Shown here: positions 33,817 to 41,984 of the stretch, piece by piece
How positions within the stretch are numbered: position 1 is the stretch's first letter
How the letters are laid out: each line of letters starts with the position of its first letter
Assembly: GCF_900143625.1 (NCBI RefSeq)
Contig: NZ_FRFF01000135.1
Coordinates: 62,001-126,000 of the forward strand
Reading direction: 5' to 3'
From: Nocardiopsis sp. JB363
Lineage (GTDB): Bacteria > Actinomycetota > Actinomycetes > Streptosporangiales > Streptosporangiaceae
Length of the DNA: 64,000 bases
Position numbers and translations under genes: made by a program
The notes under the pieces: generated by a model
Told to the model about the DNA's origin: nothing
Database searches by the model: none
The model's input: only the letters and a program-made list of their open reading frames with translations

Positions 33817-33860
33817 GCCGAAGTCGAGGGCCACACGGCCCTCACGAGGCGATGACGGGC

Positions 33861-33899
33861 GGGGCGGGCACCTTCGGGGGCCCGCCCCGTCGGCCTTTT
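33861..33899 (+). terminator. terminator after the UPF0182 gene
   Basis: GGGGCGGGC pairs with GCCCGCCCC around a 10-base loop, with TTTT 8 bp later, 45 bp past the stop. Confidence 0.8.
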
Positions 33900-33932
33900 C
33901 GGGGAGGGTGTCCTGGGTCTCCCCAGGTCGAT

Positions 33933-33962
33933 TTGCTGTTCTCCCCGGGGGCGCGCTAATCT
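33933..33962 (+). promoter_or_regulatory. promoter of the first initiator tRNA gene
   Basis: TTGCTG (33933-33938) and TAATCT (33957-33962) are 18 bp apart, with the tRNA starting 13 bp later. Confidence 0.6.
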
Positions 33963-33975
33963 AAGAACACAACGA

Positions 33976-34049
33976 CGCGGGGTGGAGCAGTTCGGTAGCT
34001 CGCTGGGCTCATAACCCAGAGGTCGCAGGTTCAAATCCTGTCCCCGCTA
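33976..34049 (+). tRNA. initiator tRNA-fMet (CAT), copy 1
   Basis: The sequence folds as a full cloverleaf with anticodon CAT. Initiator marks are the unpaired C1-U72 end of the acceptor stem and three G-C pairs (GGG/CCC) next to the anticodon loop. The 3' end reads CGA, not CCA, so CCA must be added after transcription. The body is identical to copy 2. Confidence 0.95.
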
Positions 34050-34061
34050 CGAGGTTCGGAT

Positions 34062-34077
34062 CCGGAAGAAATTCCGG
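34062..34077 (+). terminator. hairpin after the first initiator tRNA
   Basis: CCGGAA-gaaa-TTCCGG lies 12 bp after the tRNA. The T-rich tract is weak, so termination may be partial. Confidence 0.5.
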
Positions 34078-34223
34078 GACCGATACTTTCTCCGGTTTTC
34101 AGTCCCATGGGCGGATGACCGGGTTCATTCACCGAAGTGCTCTGCTAAGGTGAATGAGAATCGGGCCGCTGGTTGGCCTGGTCAGGTGGAGTCTCCACCG
34201 GTTCGGCGGAAGTCGAAACGGAT

Positions 34224-34252
34224 TTGCCACCTGAGGGTTAAGGCCCTAAAGT
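34224..34252 (+). promoter_or_regulatory. promoter of the second initiator tRNA gene
   Basis: TTGCCA (34224-34229) and TAAAGT (34247-34252) are exactly 17 bp apart, with the tRNA starting 14 bp later. ACACAACGA just before the tRNA is shared with copy 1. Confidence 0.7.
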
Positions 34253-34266
34253 AGGAGACACAACGA

Positions 34267-34343
34267 CGCGGGGTGGAGCAGTTCGGTAGCTCGCTGGGCT
34301 CATAACCCAGAGGTCGCAGGTTCAAATCCTGTCCCCGCTACCA
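34267..34343 (+). tRNA. initiator tRNA-fMet (CAT), copy 2
   Basis: It has the same body as copy 1, with C1-U72 mismatch, GGG/CCC anticodon stem and CAT anticodon, but here the 3' CCA is encoded (34341-34343). It lies 291 bp downstream of copy 1 with its own promoter and terminator. Confidence 0.96.
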
Positions 34344-34348
34344 AGGAA

Positions 34349-34381
34349 ACACCGGGTGGAGAAATCCACCCGGTGTTTTTT
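34349..34381 (+). terminator. terminator after the second initiator tRNA
   Basis: ACACCGGGTGGA pairs perfectly with TCCACCCGGTGT around GAAA, followed by TTTTT. This is a textbook intrinsic terminator. Confidence 0.93.
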
Positions 34382-34486
34382 CGTATGTCGGTTATTCGAA
34401 GGCGAATCGACGCCGTTCCGATCGCCCGCGCGAGAAGCCGGGCGACCGGAACGATAGGGGGCCGGCGTCGAACGACGCCGGCCCGC

Positions 34487-35206
34487 TCAGTGGGTCCGGC
34501 CCTCCACCAGTTCCACCACGCGGTCGGCCCGTTCGGCGACCTTGGGATCGTGCGTCACGACCACCACGGCGGAGTCGTGCCCTTGGGCCTGCTCGATGAG
34601 CTGGTCCATGATCATGGTGCTGCTGGCGGCGTCCAGGGCGCCCGTGGGCTCGTCGGCGAGGATCAGTGGGGGTTCGCGGCTGAGCGCGCGGGCCAGGGCC
34701 ACACGTTGCTGCTCACCGCCGGACAGCTGGTGCGGCTGGGAGCTCAGCCGATGACCCAGCCCCACCGACTCCAGCAACTCCTTGGCCCGGGCCCGACGCC
34801 GCAGCGCCGAGACCCCTCCCAGCACCATCGGCACACCCACGTTGGCCAGGGCCGACCGCCGCTCCAACAGGTGGAACTGCTGGAACACGAAGCCGACCCC
34901 CTCGCCGCGCAGCCGTGACCTGCGACCTTCGCGCAGGGCGGTGGTGTCCACCCCATCGAAGGTGTAGGAACCCGAACTGGGTGTGTCGAGCAGTCCCAGC
35001 ACGTTCAACAGCGTGGACTTGCCCGACCCCGACTGGCCGATGATCGCCACGACCTCGCCACGGGACACATCGAAGGTGCAGTCGCGCAGCACGTCGATGC
35101 GGGTGCCCGACACCACGAAGTGCCGGGTCAACCCCTCGACCCGCAGGAGCGGGACCGTGGCCGGGCGTGCGGGGACCGCCACGGGCAGGGGAACGTCGAA
35201 CGACAT
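34487..35206 (-). CDS. MacB/LolD-type ABC transporter ATP-binding protein
   Basis: This 239-residue ATPase has Walker A GQSGSGKST, the Q-loop QQFHLL, signature LSGGEQQRVALARAL and Walker B PPLILADEPTGALD, then the His switch VVTHD. The LLNVLGLLDTPSSG segment is typical of the MacB/LolD family. Its ATG abuts the stop of the adaptor gene with no gap, and the permease lies beyond, so it powers that complex. The transported substrate is unknown. Confidence 0.95.
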   Translation of the reverse strand: MSFDVPLPVAVPARPATVPLLRVEGLTRHFVVSGTRIDVLRDCTFDVSRGEVVAIIGQSGSGKSTLLNVLGLLDTPSSGSYTFDGVDTTALREGRRSRLRGEGVGFVFQQFHLLERRSALANVGVPMVLGGVSALRRRARAKELLESVGLGHRLSSQPHQLSGGEQQRVALARALSREPPLILADEPTGALDAASSTMIMDQLIEQAQGHDSAVVVVTHDPKVAERADRVVELVEGRTH

Positions 35207-36247
35207 CTAGCCCTCCTCTTCGATGAGGGCCTCGTCCTCGAAACCCTCATCGGGGAGCTCGTCGTCGAACTCCTCCTCCGTGGGGTCCTCGGGGATGTCG
35301 AACCGCGGGTCCAGCGGTACCGGGTCCAGGACCTGATCACCCACGCTCAACCCCTCGGTGACCTCGATCACCTGTCCGTCGGACATGCCCAGGGACACCT
35401 CGCGGGTCTCCTCCGCGCCAGCGTCGTCGACCACGACGACCTCGCCCGACTCGGTGTTGCCGCGTACCGCGGTCACCGGGACGACCACCACGTTCTCGAC
35501 CTCCCCGGTGCTCACCGACAGCTTGCCCTGTACCCCGTCGAAGACCGTCAGGTCGGACGGGATCCGGCAGGTCAGCTCCGAGCCACCACCGGCACCGGTC
35601 TCGCCGGCCTCGGCGCCCTCTTCGCCCGAGTCCTCTTGCTCGGAGGCGCCGAGCCCGATGAAATCGCACTCCGCGGCGGGCGGGCCCTTGTCGATCTGGA
35701 GCATGATCTCTCCGGGGTCGTCGTAGAACCGGTACAGGTCGTTGGCGGGCACCTGAGCGACGGCGTGGAACTCCCCGGTGGAGACCGTGGCGACCTTGGC
35801 GCCGGGTTCCAGTACGTCGTCCACCCGGACGTCGTCCAGGCCCGACACCGTGCCGCTCACGGGTGCGTACAGGGTGACCTCGCGGGAGCCGGAGGACGAC
35901 TCGTCCTCCTCGGCCTCGGGGGCGGGTTCGGCGGGCAGTGAGACGCTGACGACCGGGGCGCCCTCCTCCACGTTCGCTCCGTCGTTCAACCACAGATGCG
36001 TGACGGTGCCGCCCTGACGCGCCTCGACGGGCTTACCCGGTTCGGCCTGGACGGTGGCGTCCAACACCAGTTGTGAACTGACGGTGCCCAGTTCGATCTC
36101 GACCGGTTGCCGGCTCACGTCCGCGGCGGCGCCGACGACGTCCTCGTCCGTGGGGGCCGAGCCCATGCGCGAGAGCAGGAGGTAACCCGAGGCGACCAGT
36201 CCCAGCAGCAGGGCCGCGACCGCGCCGACGATGATCCACTTCTTCAC
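35207..36247 (-). CDS. HlyD/RND-type membrane-fusion (adaptor) protein
   Basis: The 346-residue protein has an N-terminal membrane anchor (about 5-25), a lipoyl/barrel-sandwich region (VEARQGGTVTHLWLNDGANV and VTLYAPVSGTVSGLDDVRV), a beta-barrel and a C-terminal acidic tail. In Gram-positives such adaptors sit outside the membrane with a MacB-like permease. A Glu/Gly-rich loop with a CDFIGLGASEQ stretch (about 195-225) is unusual. It lies between permease and ATPase genes. Confidence 0.9.
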   Translation of the reverse strand: MKKWIIVGAVAALLLGLVASGYLLLSRMGSAPTDEDVVGAAADVSRQPVEIELGTVSSQLVLDATVQAEPGKPVEARQGGTVTHLWLNDGANVEEGAPVVSVSLPAEPAPEAEEDESSSGSREVTLYAPVSGTVSGLDDVRVDDVLEPGAKVATVSTGEFHAVAQVPANDLYRFYDDPGEIMLQIDKGPPAAECDFIGLGASEQEDSGEEGAEAGETGAGGGSELTCRIPSDLTVFDGVQGKLSVSTGEVENVVVVPVTAVRGNTESGEVVVVDDAGAEETREVSLGMSDGQVIEVTEGLSVGDQVLDPVPLDPRFDIPEDPTEEEFDDELPDEGFEDEALIEEEG

Positions 36248-36255
36248 TGTTTCTC

Positions 36256-37509
36256 CTATTCCCGCAGCCCGGCGACGACGGACGCGCGCAGCGCCCGGAT
36301 CGCGGGGATGATCCCGGCCAAGAGACCGACGAAGGCGGCGCTGAGTAGACCGACCAGTACCGCCGAGGGCGGCACGGTCATGGTGATATCCGGTGGTAGC
36401 GCGACGAAGTTGCCGATGATCGCCCCCGCCGCTGCGACCAGGGCGAACGACAACAGCAGAGCGATGATCCCGGCGACCACCGAGACCACGACGGACTCCA
36501 TGACCACCGCCACGAACAACGTGAACCGGCTCGCGCCCAGGGCACGGTAGGTGGCCAGTTCACGGCGACGTTCTCGGACGGTGACCAGGCCGACGTTGAG
36601 CACGCCGAGCAGCCCCGTGGTGAGGGTGATGCCGGCGATGACGAGGAGCCCCGCCGACATGACGGTGATGACGATGTCCGTCTCTTCGGAGAAGTCGCTG
36701 CGGTAGGCGAAGTACTCGAACTGGTCGTCGGTGCTCCACCTCCACCGCGCCGACTCCATGCGTTCGGTGAACTCCGTGCCGCCGTCCATCTGGTCGGCGG
36801 CACTGTCGGAGGGATCCACCCGGGCCAGGTGCGTGACCCCCATGTCCTCGCCTCCCCCCTGGAACCCACCGATCTCGGAGTCCCATGAGGGGCCGAAGAT
36901 GATCTCCTCGGAAACGGGGGAGCGCAGCAGGTAGGCGGAGTACCAGTCGCCGTCCAGCGCGGAGCTCTCGGAGACGCCGACCACCCGCACGTCGATCCAG
37001 CGGTCGGTGCCCATCTGGAGTTCGGTCTGGTCGCCGAGGAAGTCGGCGAGGGACTGGTTGACCACCAGGACCGGGGCGCGCGACTCCTGGTCGGCCTCGG
37101 TGAACCAACGGCCCTCGGCGAGGTTGATCCGCCGGATGTCGGAGAGGGTGGCGTCCACTCCGGTGACGCTCACGGATTCGATGGCCTCGTCGCCCGAGCG
37201 GAAGAGGGTGTCGTTCTGGGGGGATTGGTACAGCGAGACGTCCTGGGCGCCGGCACGGACCAGGTCCTCCTCGTAGGCGGCCAGGTCGTTGATCGGGTTG
37301 TAGACCATGGCTTCGATGGTGGCGGCGCGTCCGGCGTTGGCCTCGCTGAAGGCGGTGGCGTAACGCTGACCGAGGTCACCGGCGGTGACGACCATGATCA
37401 ACGCGCCGACGCCGACGACGATCCCCGCGCAGGAAAGGATGGTCCGGGTGACGTTGGCCCGGGAACCGGCGAAGGCCAACACGATCCCGGCGGTGAGGGA
37501 ACGCAGCAA
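36256..37509 (-). CDS. FtsX/MacB-type ABC transporter permease
   Basis: The 417-residue protein has one helix near the N-terminus (TRTILSCAGIVVGVGALIMV), a large extracytoplasmic MacB_PCD domain (about 45-275) and three C-terminal helices forming the FtsX domain, with the LATYRALGASRFTLF loop. This is the mechanotransmission permease layout. The TTG at 37509 behind GGAAGGGG is chosen because no ATG or GTG lies near the fold start; the true start is uncertain by a few codons. With the adaptor and ATPase it forms an export or envelope-stress complex. Confidence 0.9.
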   Translation of the reverse strand: MLRSLTAGIVLAFAGSRANVTRTILSCAGIVVGVGALIMVVTAGDLGQRYATAFSEANAGRAATIEAMVYNPINDLAAYEEDLVRAGAQDVSLYQSPQNDTLFRSGDEAIESVSVTGVDATLSDIRRINLAEGRWFTEADQESRAPVLVVNQSLADFLGDQTELQMGTDRWIDVRVVGVSESSALDGDWYSAYLLRSPVSEEIIFGPSWDSEIGGFQGGGEDMGVTHLARVDPSDSAADQMDGGTEFTERMESARWRWSTDDQFEYFAYRSDFSEETDIVITVMSAGLLVIAGITLTTGLLGVLNVGLVTVRERRRELATYRALGASRFTLFVAVVMESVVVSVVAGIIALLLSFALVAAAGAIIGNFVALPPDITMTVPPSAVLVGLLSAAFVGLLAGIIPAIRALRASVVAGLRE

Positions 37510-37675
37510 GGGACCCCTTCCCGTGTGTCCGTAGGACCCGGCGCGGCGGCATCGGCGGCGCCGGGGTGGCCCGCGAGGGCGGGCTGACAACAGGTTCATC
37601 GCAGGAACGGGGGTTCTCGGTTCACACCGGGAGGGTTTTTCGGCCGGCCGGATCTGGCCACCGCGCGTGGCCTCC

Positions 37676-38206
37676 TCAGTCGACCTCGAAACCGTCGCAG
37701 GTGATGGGGTCCCCGGCGCCGTCGGTCCACAGCACGGTGTGCACCCCGCTCGTGGTGGGGTCGGCGCCGAAGTCGTCGGGGAAGACCAGGGAGGACCATT
37801 CGTCCTCGCCGAGGTCGGTCTCGGCGGAGGTGGCCTCACCGTCGGGGGTGGTCACGGTGGCGATGACGGCTCGGGCGGGACCACCGGCGTCGTCGGACAG
37901 ACCGAGTTCGGCCGACTCTCCAGCTTCGAGGGCGGATCGGGGCGCCTGACTGCGCCAGCTCCCGGGGACCAGGGGGTCGACCGCCGGGGCGCACGCGAAG
38001 TCGTTCGGATCGTAGAGGGAGCCGGACGCACCGAGTCCCGGCATGCCGGTGTCGGCGGAGTCGCGTACGGTCTCGGTGATCATCTCGCTGAGCTGCCGGG
38101 GGCTGTGACCGTGGCCGTCGGCGCACGCGGTGGCCAGGAGGAGGACCGCTCCGCAGAGCACGAGCACGCGCCGTGGGTGGGTTGTCGTGGTCAGCACACA
38201 ACGCAC
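37676..38206 (-). CDS. secreted lipoprotein of unknown function
   Basis: The 176-residue protein has a basic n-region, a hydrophobic core and a lipobox LLATAC at about 24-29, so it is likely lipid-anchored. The mature part is acidic, with two Cys (ACAP and ITCDG) that may pair, and no family match is evident. GTG at 38197 is an alternative start. It lies between hisN and the ABC permease gene on the same strand; a role with that transporter is possible but not shown. Confidence 0.7.
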   Translation of the reverse strand: MRCVLTTTTHPRRVLVLCGAVLLLATACADGHGHSPRQLSEMITETVRDSADTGMPGLGASGSLYDPNDFACAPAVDPLVPGSWRSQAPRSALEAGESAELGLSDDAGGPARAVIATVTTPDGEATSAETDLGEDEWSSLVFPDDFGADPTTSGVHTVLWTDGAGDPITCDGFEVD

Positions 38207-38221
38207 GTTACTACGTAACGT
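38205..38221. promoter_or_regulatory. palindrome at the start of the lipoprotein gene
   Basis: ACGTTAC-tac-GTAACGT is a perfect 7+7 inverted repeat overlapping the first start codon and lying in the 41-bp gap to hisN. Its size fits a dimeric regulator site. The cognate regulator is unknown. Confidence 0.4.
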
Positions 38222-38246
38222 GATCAGGAAGACACGGATAGTTCGT

Positions 38247-39053
38247 TCAGGGGCGTCGTAGCGGGGTGGGGCCGCCGTTGAGCCAGGTCAGGGCCTGGTC
38301 GTGGAGCGCGCCGTTGCTGCACACCAGGGGACCACCGTCGACGAAGCCCTCCCCGCGCAGGTCGGTGGCCCGCCCGCCGGCCTCCTCCAGGATGATCGGC
38401 AGCGGAGCGGCGTCCCACAGCGACAGCTCGGGTTCGGTGGAGATGTCCACGGTGCCCTCCGCGACCATCACGTGCGACCAGAAGTCGCCGTAGGCGCGGG
38501 TCCGCCAGACCGAACGGCTCAGGCCGAGGAACGATTCCAGCCTGCCCTGCTGCTCCCAGCCGGTCAGTGACGAGTAGCTCAACGAGGCGTCCGACAGTTC
38601 GGTGACCTTGGAGACCTGAGAGCGAGTGGCCTTGGACAGGCTGCGGCCGGACCAGGAACCGCCACCCTTGGAGGCCCACCAGCGTCGGTGCAGGGCCGGC
38701 GCGGACACCAGGCCGACCACCGGACGGTCGCCCTCCAACAGGGCGATGAGGGTCGCCCACACCGGGACGCCTCGAACATAGTTCTTGGTGCCGTCGATGG
38801 GGTCGATGACCCACACCCGGTTGCTGTTGCCGCTCTTGCCGTACTCCTCGCCGACCACCGCGTCCCGGGGGCGGGCACGAGAGAGCACACTACGCAGGGT
38901 CTCTTCGACGGTGCGGTCGGCCTCGGTGACCGGAGTAAGGTCCGGTTTGGTCTCGACGACCAGATCCAGCGCGCGGAAATGCTTCATCGCGATGTCGTCG
39001 GCAGCGTCGGCGAGCACGTGGGCCAGCCGCAGATCATCGTCAAAGGACACCAT
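38247..39053 (-). CDS. hisN: histidinol-phosphatase, inositol-monophosphatase type (HisN)
   Basis: The 268-residue enzyme has the metal-dependent phosphatase motifs GEEYGKS, WVIDPIDGTKNYVRG and WDAAPLPIILEEAGG, and its pattern is that of actinobacterial HisN, which removes phosphate from L-histidinol phosphate in histidine synthesis. Other inositol-phosphatase substrates cannot be excluded. ATG at 39053 or GTG at 39050 fits the fold; a longer frame upstream adds only a non-conserved lead. Divergent from a TetR gene. Confidence 0.88.
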   Translation of the reverse strand: MVSFDDDLRLAHVLADAADDIAMKHFRALDLVVETKPDLTPVTEADRTVEETLRSVLSRARPRDAVVGEEYGKSGNSNRVWVIDPIDGTKNYVRGVPVWATLIALLEGDRPVVGLVSAPALHRRWWASKGGGSWSGRSLSKATRSQVSKVTELSDASLSYSSLTGWEQQGRLESFLGLSRSVWRTRAYGDFWSHVMVAEGTVDISTEPELSLWDAAPLPIILEEAGGRATDLRGEGFVDGGPLVCSNGALHDQALTWLNGGPTPLRRP

Positions 39054-39192
39054 GGCCGGTAACGCTACCGTCCCGGGTACGAACATGGCCAAAGCGGCAC
39101 CCGCACGTGATCAGAGTGTTAGGGGATGTCGGAGGCGGGAGAGGGCGGCTGAAACGGGAAGGCGGAGCGTGGGCGGATGGGAGAATGGAACC

Positions 39193-39780
39193 ATGGGAAC
39201 CGTGAGTGGGGACAAACGCGGTGGGGAGAGCGCCGGAGCGCGTGAACGGCTGTTGGACGCGGCCTACGCCGAGGTACTCGCGGGCCACTGGGGCGAGCGC
39301 CGGATGGTCGACGTCGCCACGGCCGCGGGAGTGTCCAGACAGACGCTCTACAACGTGTTCGGGAGCAAGGAGGGGCTGCTCCAAACGGTGGTGGTGCGCG
39401 AGGTGAACACCCTCCTGGACAACGTCGTCCGAGTGCTGGAATCCGACGGACACGACCCCGCGTACGCCGTCAACCGCACCACCCGCATGGTCCTGTCGGC
39501 GGCCAGGGACAACCCGCTGCTGCGGGCCGTGGTCACCGGTGACGACGAACTGCTCCCCGTGGTGACCACCCGATCCGAGCCGCTCTTGGACGTCCTCGGT
39601 GATCGGATCTCCCGAACCCTGCGGGAACGCTGCCCGACCACCGAACCGTCGGTGACCGAGGCGGTGGCCGACGTCACGCTGAGGCTGATCGTCTCCTACT
39701 CGCTGCAACCCATCGACCCGGAACGTGCCGCCCGACGCGTCGAGATGGTGGTGCACGGAATGCTTCCGGTGGCTCGCTGA
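39193..39780 (+). CDS. TetR-family transcriptional regulator
   Basis: The 195-residue protein has the N-terminal HTH (RERLLDAAYAEVLAGHWGER, MVDVATAAGVSRQTLYNVFGSKEGLL, about 16-65) and a C-terminal domain with the pattern of actinobacterial TetR proteins (TetR_C) containing ARDNPLLRAVVTGDDELLP. The ligand is unknown. It is divergent from hisN, 140 bp apart; no clear operator was found. Confidence 0.9.
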   Translation: MGTVSGDKRGGESAGARERLLDAAYAEVLAGHWGERRMVDVATAAGVSRQTLYNVFGSKEGLLQTVVVREVNTLLDNVVRVLESDGHDPAYAVNRTTRMVLSAARDNPLLRAVVTGDDELLPVVTTRSEPLLDVLGDRISRTLRERCPTTEPSVTEAVADVTLRLIVSYSLQPIDPERAARRVEMVVHGMLPVAR

Positions 39781-40269
39781 TGCGCGGCGGACCGGGACCC
39801 GAGGACCGCCGCCGTGAGGTGCTGCGCCATTCACGGCGGGGGTGAAGTCGACCGCCCCGCGTAGCGGGATGGAAAAATCCGATTCGCCCCCGGGGCGGAT
39901 CGGCGCTTGTTGTGGTGACGGTGTCAGGTACCGCCGGACGGGCGGGAACGGGACCCTTGGGTCCACAAGCCTGTGGAGACCGGGTAAGACCGACCGACTC
40001 GATCGGGCGGCACGGGTCGCCGAAGCAGGAACCGGCGGGCGCCGCGAGGCGCAACGCGCCTACAGCCGCGAGGCTGTGGGAATCCACGTCGTTCACGGCG
40101 CGGAGGACGTCAACGGCGTTGCGGCGGCACCGTCGATCTGTAGGACGCGCCCGGTGGCCGGCCGCGCCCCACCTCCGTCGACGTTCCGTCAGGGAGTGTT
40201 CTTTGGACGCCTACGGTCGGTTCGGCGCTTGAGCCGATCCTCGTGAGCCCGGCGTGATCCAAAAACCGC
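39781..40269. other. gene-poor region with likely decayed coding DNA
   Basis: About 490 bp lie between the TetR stop and an oxidoreductase-like remnant. A plus-strand frame at 39912-40232 is rich in Arg/Ala/Thr (AARRNAPTAARLWESTSFTA) and resembles from memory the disordered C-termini of actinobacterial TnpB-like proteins. It has no start signal or catalytic motif. I do not call it a gene. Confidence 0.35.
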
Positions 40270-40360
40270 CTAGCGCTGGACCAGCAGTTCCAGGGCGCCG
40301 GTGCCGTCCTCATCGGCGAACCCTTGGGCCAGGCGTTCCTCCAACAGGTCGGAGAGGTGG
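40270..40360 (-). pseudogene. 3' remnant of an oxidoreductase-like gene
   Basis: About 30 codons end in LAQGFADEDGTGALELLVQR before TAG. The acidic GFADEDGTGALE helix resembles the C-termini of 6PGDH-like NAD(P)-binding proteins (imine-reductase type), which often sit divergently beside HxlR genes. The rest of such a gene is missing and the frame runs into the HxlR start, so this looks like a deletion remnant. Confidence 0.35.
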
Positions 40361-40364
40361 GGAC

Positions 40365-40715
40365 GTGGTGACCAGGCGAGGGGAGAACGCCTACCACTGC
40401 GGTATCGACGCGGCCATGGACGTGGTGGGCGGCAAGTGGAAGGTGCTGATCCTGTGGGCGCTGGAGGAGGAACCGCGCCGCTTCGGCGAACTGCGCCGGA
40501 TGCTTCCGGGGGTCACGGAGAAGGTGCTCGCCGCCCACCTGCGTGAGCTGGAGACGGACGGCATCGTGCTGCGCACGGACTTCGCCGAGGTCCCGCCCAA
40601 GGTCGAGTACTCCCTCACGGACCTGGGTCGGAGTCTGAATCGGGCCCTGGAACCGCTGGGTGCCTGGGGACGCGAACACGTCTTGGGCGAAGCCCCGGAG
40701 ACCTCCGCCCACTGA
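40365..40715 (+). CDS. HxlR-family winged-helix regulator
   Basis: The 116-residue protein is a complete HxlR domain: CGIDAAMDVVGGKWKVLILW, the RRFGELRRMLPGVTEKVLAAHLRELE helices and the wing with KVEYSLTDLGRSL. The N-terminal Cys (residue about 13) is the conserved position used for redox or electrophile sensing in some members. GTG-GTG at 40365 follows GGAGAGG by 7 bp. The usual divergent partner gene seems reduced to a remnant. Confidence 0.9.
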   Translation: MVTRRGENAYHCGIDAAMDVVGGKWKVLILWALEEEPRRFGELRRMLPGVTEKVLAAHLRELETDGIVLRTDFAEVPPKVEYSLTDLGRSLNRALEPLGAWGREHVLGEAPETSAH

Positions 40716-40952
40716 CCCGCCCTGGGCCGACCCTGACCTCGACCTCGACACCGAAGCCACGCCACGGATTCGACGCGGGTGGTGTGTCCGGACCGGGTCC
40801 ACGCGGTGGTCGAGGCACGGAAGACGATGTGCTCCTGCTGGGCGACCGCTGGGCGACCGCGGGTCCGGCCTCGGGGTTCGCCCCGACTGTTCCGAGGAGT
40901 GCGCGGGCCCCGGGACCCGACCAGGGGAGGTGCGTGTCCCGCGGCCGATCGG

Positions 40953-41984
40953 TCAGGGGAGCGGTTCGGGCGATGCGGCGGTGGGCTCGGTGTCGTCCTC
41001 GCCCTCGCGGCTGCTCAACAGCCTGCGCAACGAGGCCACCCGGTCCGGGTCGATCTCGTCGCGCGCCAAGGCCGCGGTGATGGCGCAGCCGGGTGCGTCC
41101 TCCTGGTGCGTGCACTCCGGTGGGCAGTCGACGGCGAACGCGTCGAGGTCGTGGAAACCCGCGACGATCTCTTCGGGGTCGATGTGCGCCAACCCGAAGC
41201 TGCGCACCCCCGGGGTGTCGATCAGCCAGCCGCCCTCGAACTCCAGGGCCGAGGCCGACGTGGACGTGTGCCGACCGCGTCCGGTGACCGCGTTGACGTG
41301 CCCGACGGCCCGATCCGCGCTCGGGACCAGCCGGTTGACCAGTGTGGACTTGCCCACCCCGGAGGAACCCACGAACACGGTGGTCCTCCCCGCCAGCCGG
41401 GCGCGGAGGCCGTCCAGGTCCTGGTCCGGACCCAGCACCTCGTAGGGCAGACCGAGAGGTTCGTAGACGCCGAGCATGTCGTCGGGGGAGGCCAGGTCGG
41501 CCTTGGTCAGGCACAGCAGTGGTTCCAGCCCGGCGTCGTAGGCGGCCACCAGACACCGGTCCACGAAACGCGGTTGCGGCGTGGGGTCGGCCAGCGCGCA
41601 CACGATGGCGAGCTGGTCGGCGTTGGCCACGATGACCCGCTCCACCGGGTCGGTGTCGTCGGCGGTGCGTCTGAGCACGGACTCGCGTTCGCGCACCCTG
41701 ACCACCCGGGCCAGGGTGTCGGGTCTGCCGGACAGGTCGCCGACCACGTCCACCCTGTCGCCGACCACGATGGAACCGCGGCCCAGCTCGCGTGCCTTCA
41801 TCGCCACCACGGGGACCCGATCCACCAGACAGCGGTACCGGCCCCGGTCCACCGCGGTGACCATCCCCTCACGGGCGTTCTCGTGTTTGGGTCGCGTGCG
41901 GGTGCGCGGCTTGGAACCGCCTCGGGCACGCACCCGGATGTCGTCCTCGTCGAGATGACGTCCCCCGCCCCGCGTGCGACTCAC
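40953..41984 (-). CDS. rsgA: ribosome small-subunit biogenesis GTPase RsgA
   Basis: RsgA binds the maturing 30S subunit and hydrolyses GTP late in assembly. The 343-residue protein shows the circularly permuted order: OB-fold ([20 protein letters not shown]), then LTKAD (G4), GSSGVGKST (G1) and DTPG (G3), followed by a C-terminal zinc module ([14 protein letters not shown]). GTG at 41984 overlaps the aroA stop (GTGA), so the two are coupled. Confidence 0.94.
   Translation of the reverse strand: MSRTRGGGRHLDEDDIRVRARGGSKPRTRTRPKHENAREGMVTAVDRGRYRCLVDRVPVVAMKARELGRGSIVVGDRVDVVGDLSGRPDTLARVVRVRERESVLRRTADDTDPVERVIVANADQLAIVCALADPTPQPRFVDRCLVAAYDAGLEPLLCLTKADLASPDDMLGVYEPLGLPYEVLGPDQDLDGLRARLAGRTTVFVGSSGVGKSTLVNRLVPSADRAVGHVNAVTGRGRHTSTSASALEFEGGWLIDTPGVRSFGLAHIDPEEIVAGFHDLDAFAVDCPPECTHQEDAPGCAITAALARDEIDPDRVASLRRLLSSREGEDDTEPTAASPEPLP

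Noticed and set aside
30853..33834. A 993-codon minus-strand frame opposite the UPF0182 gene
   Set aside because: Shadow frame caused by codon bias; no domain, and the plus-strand product matches a known family along its full length.
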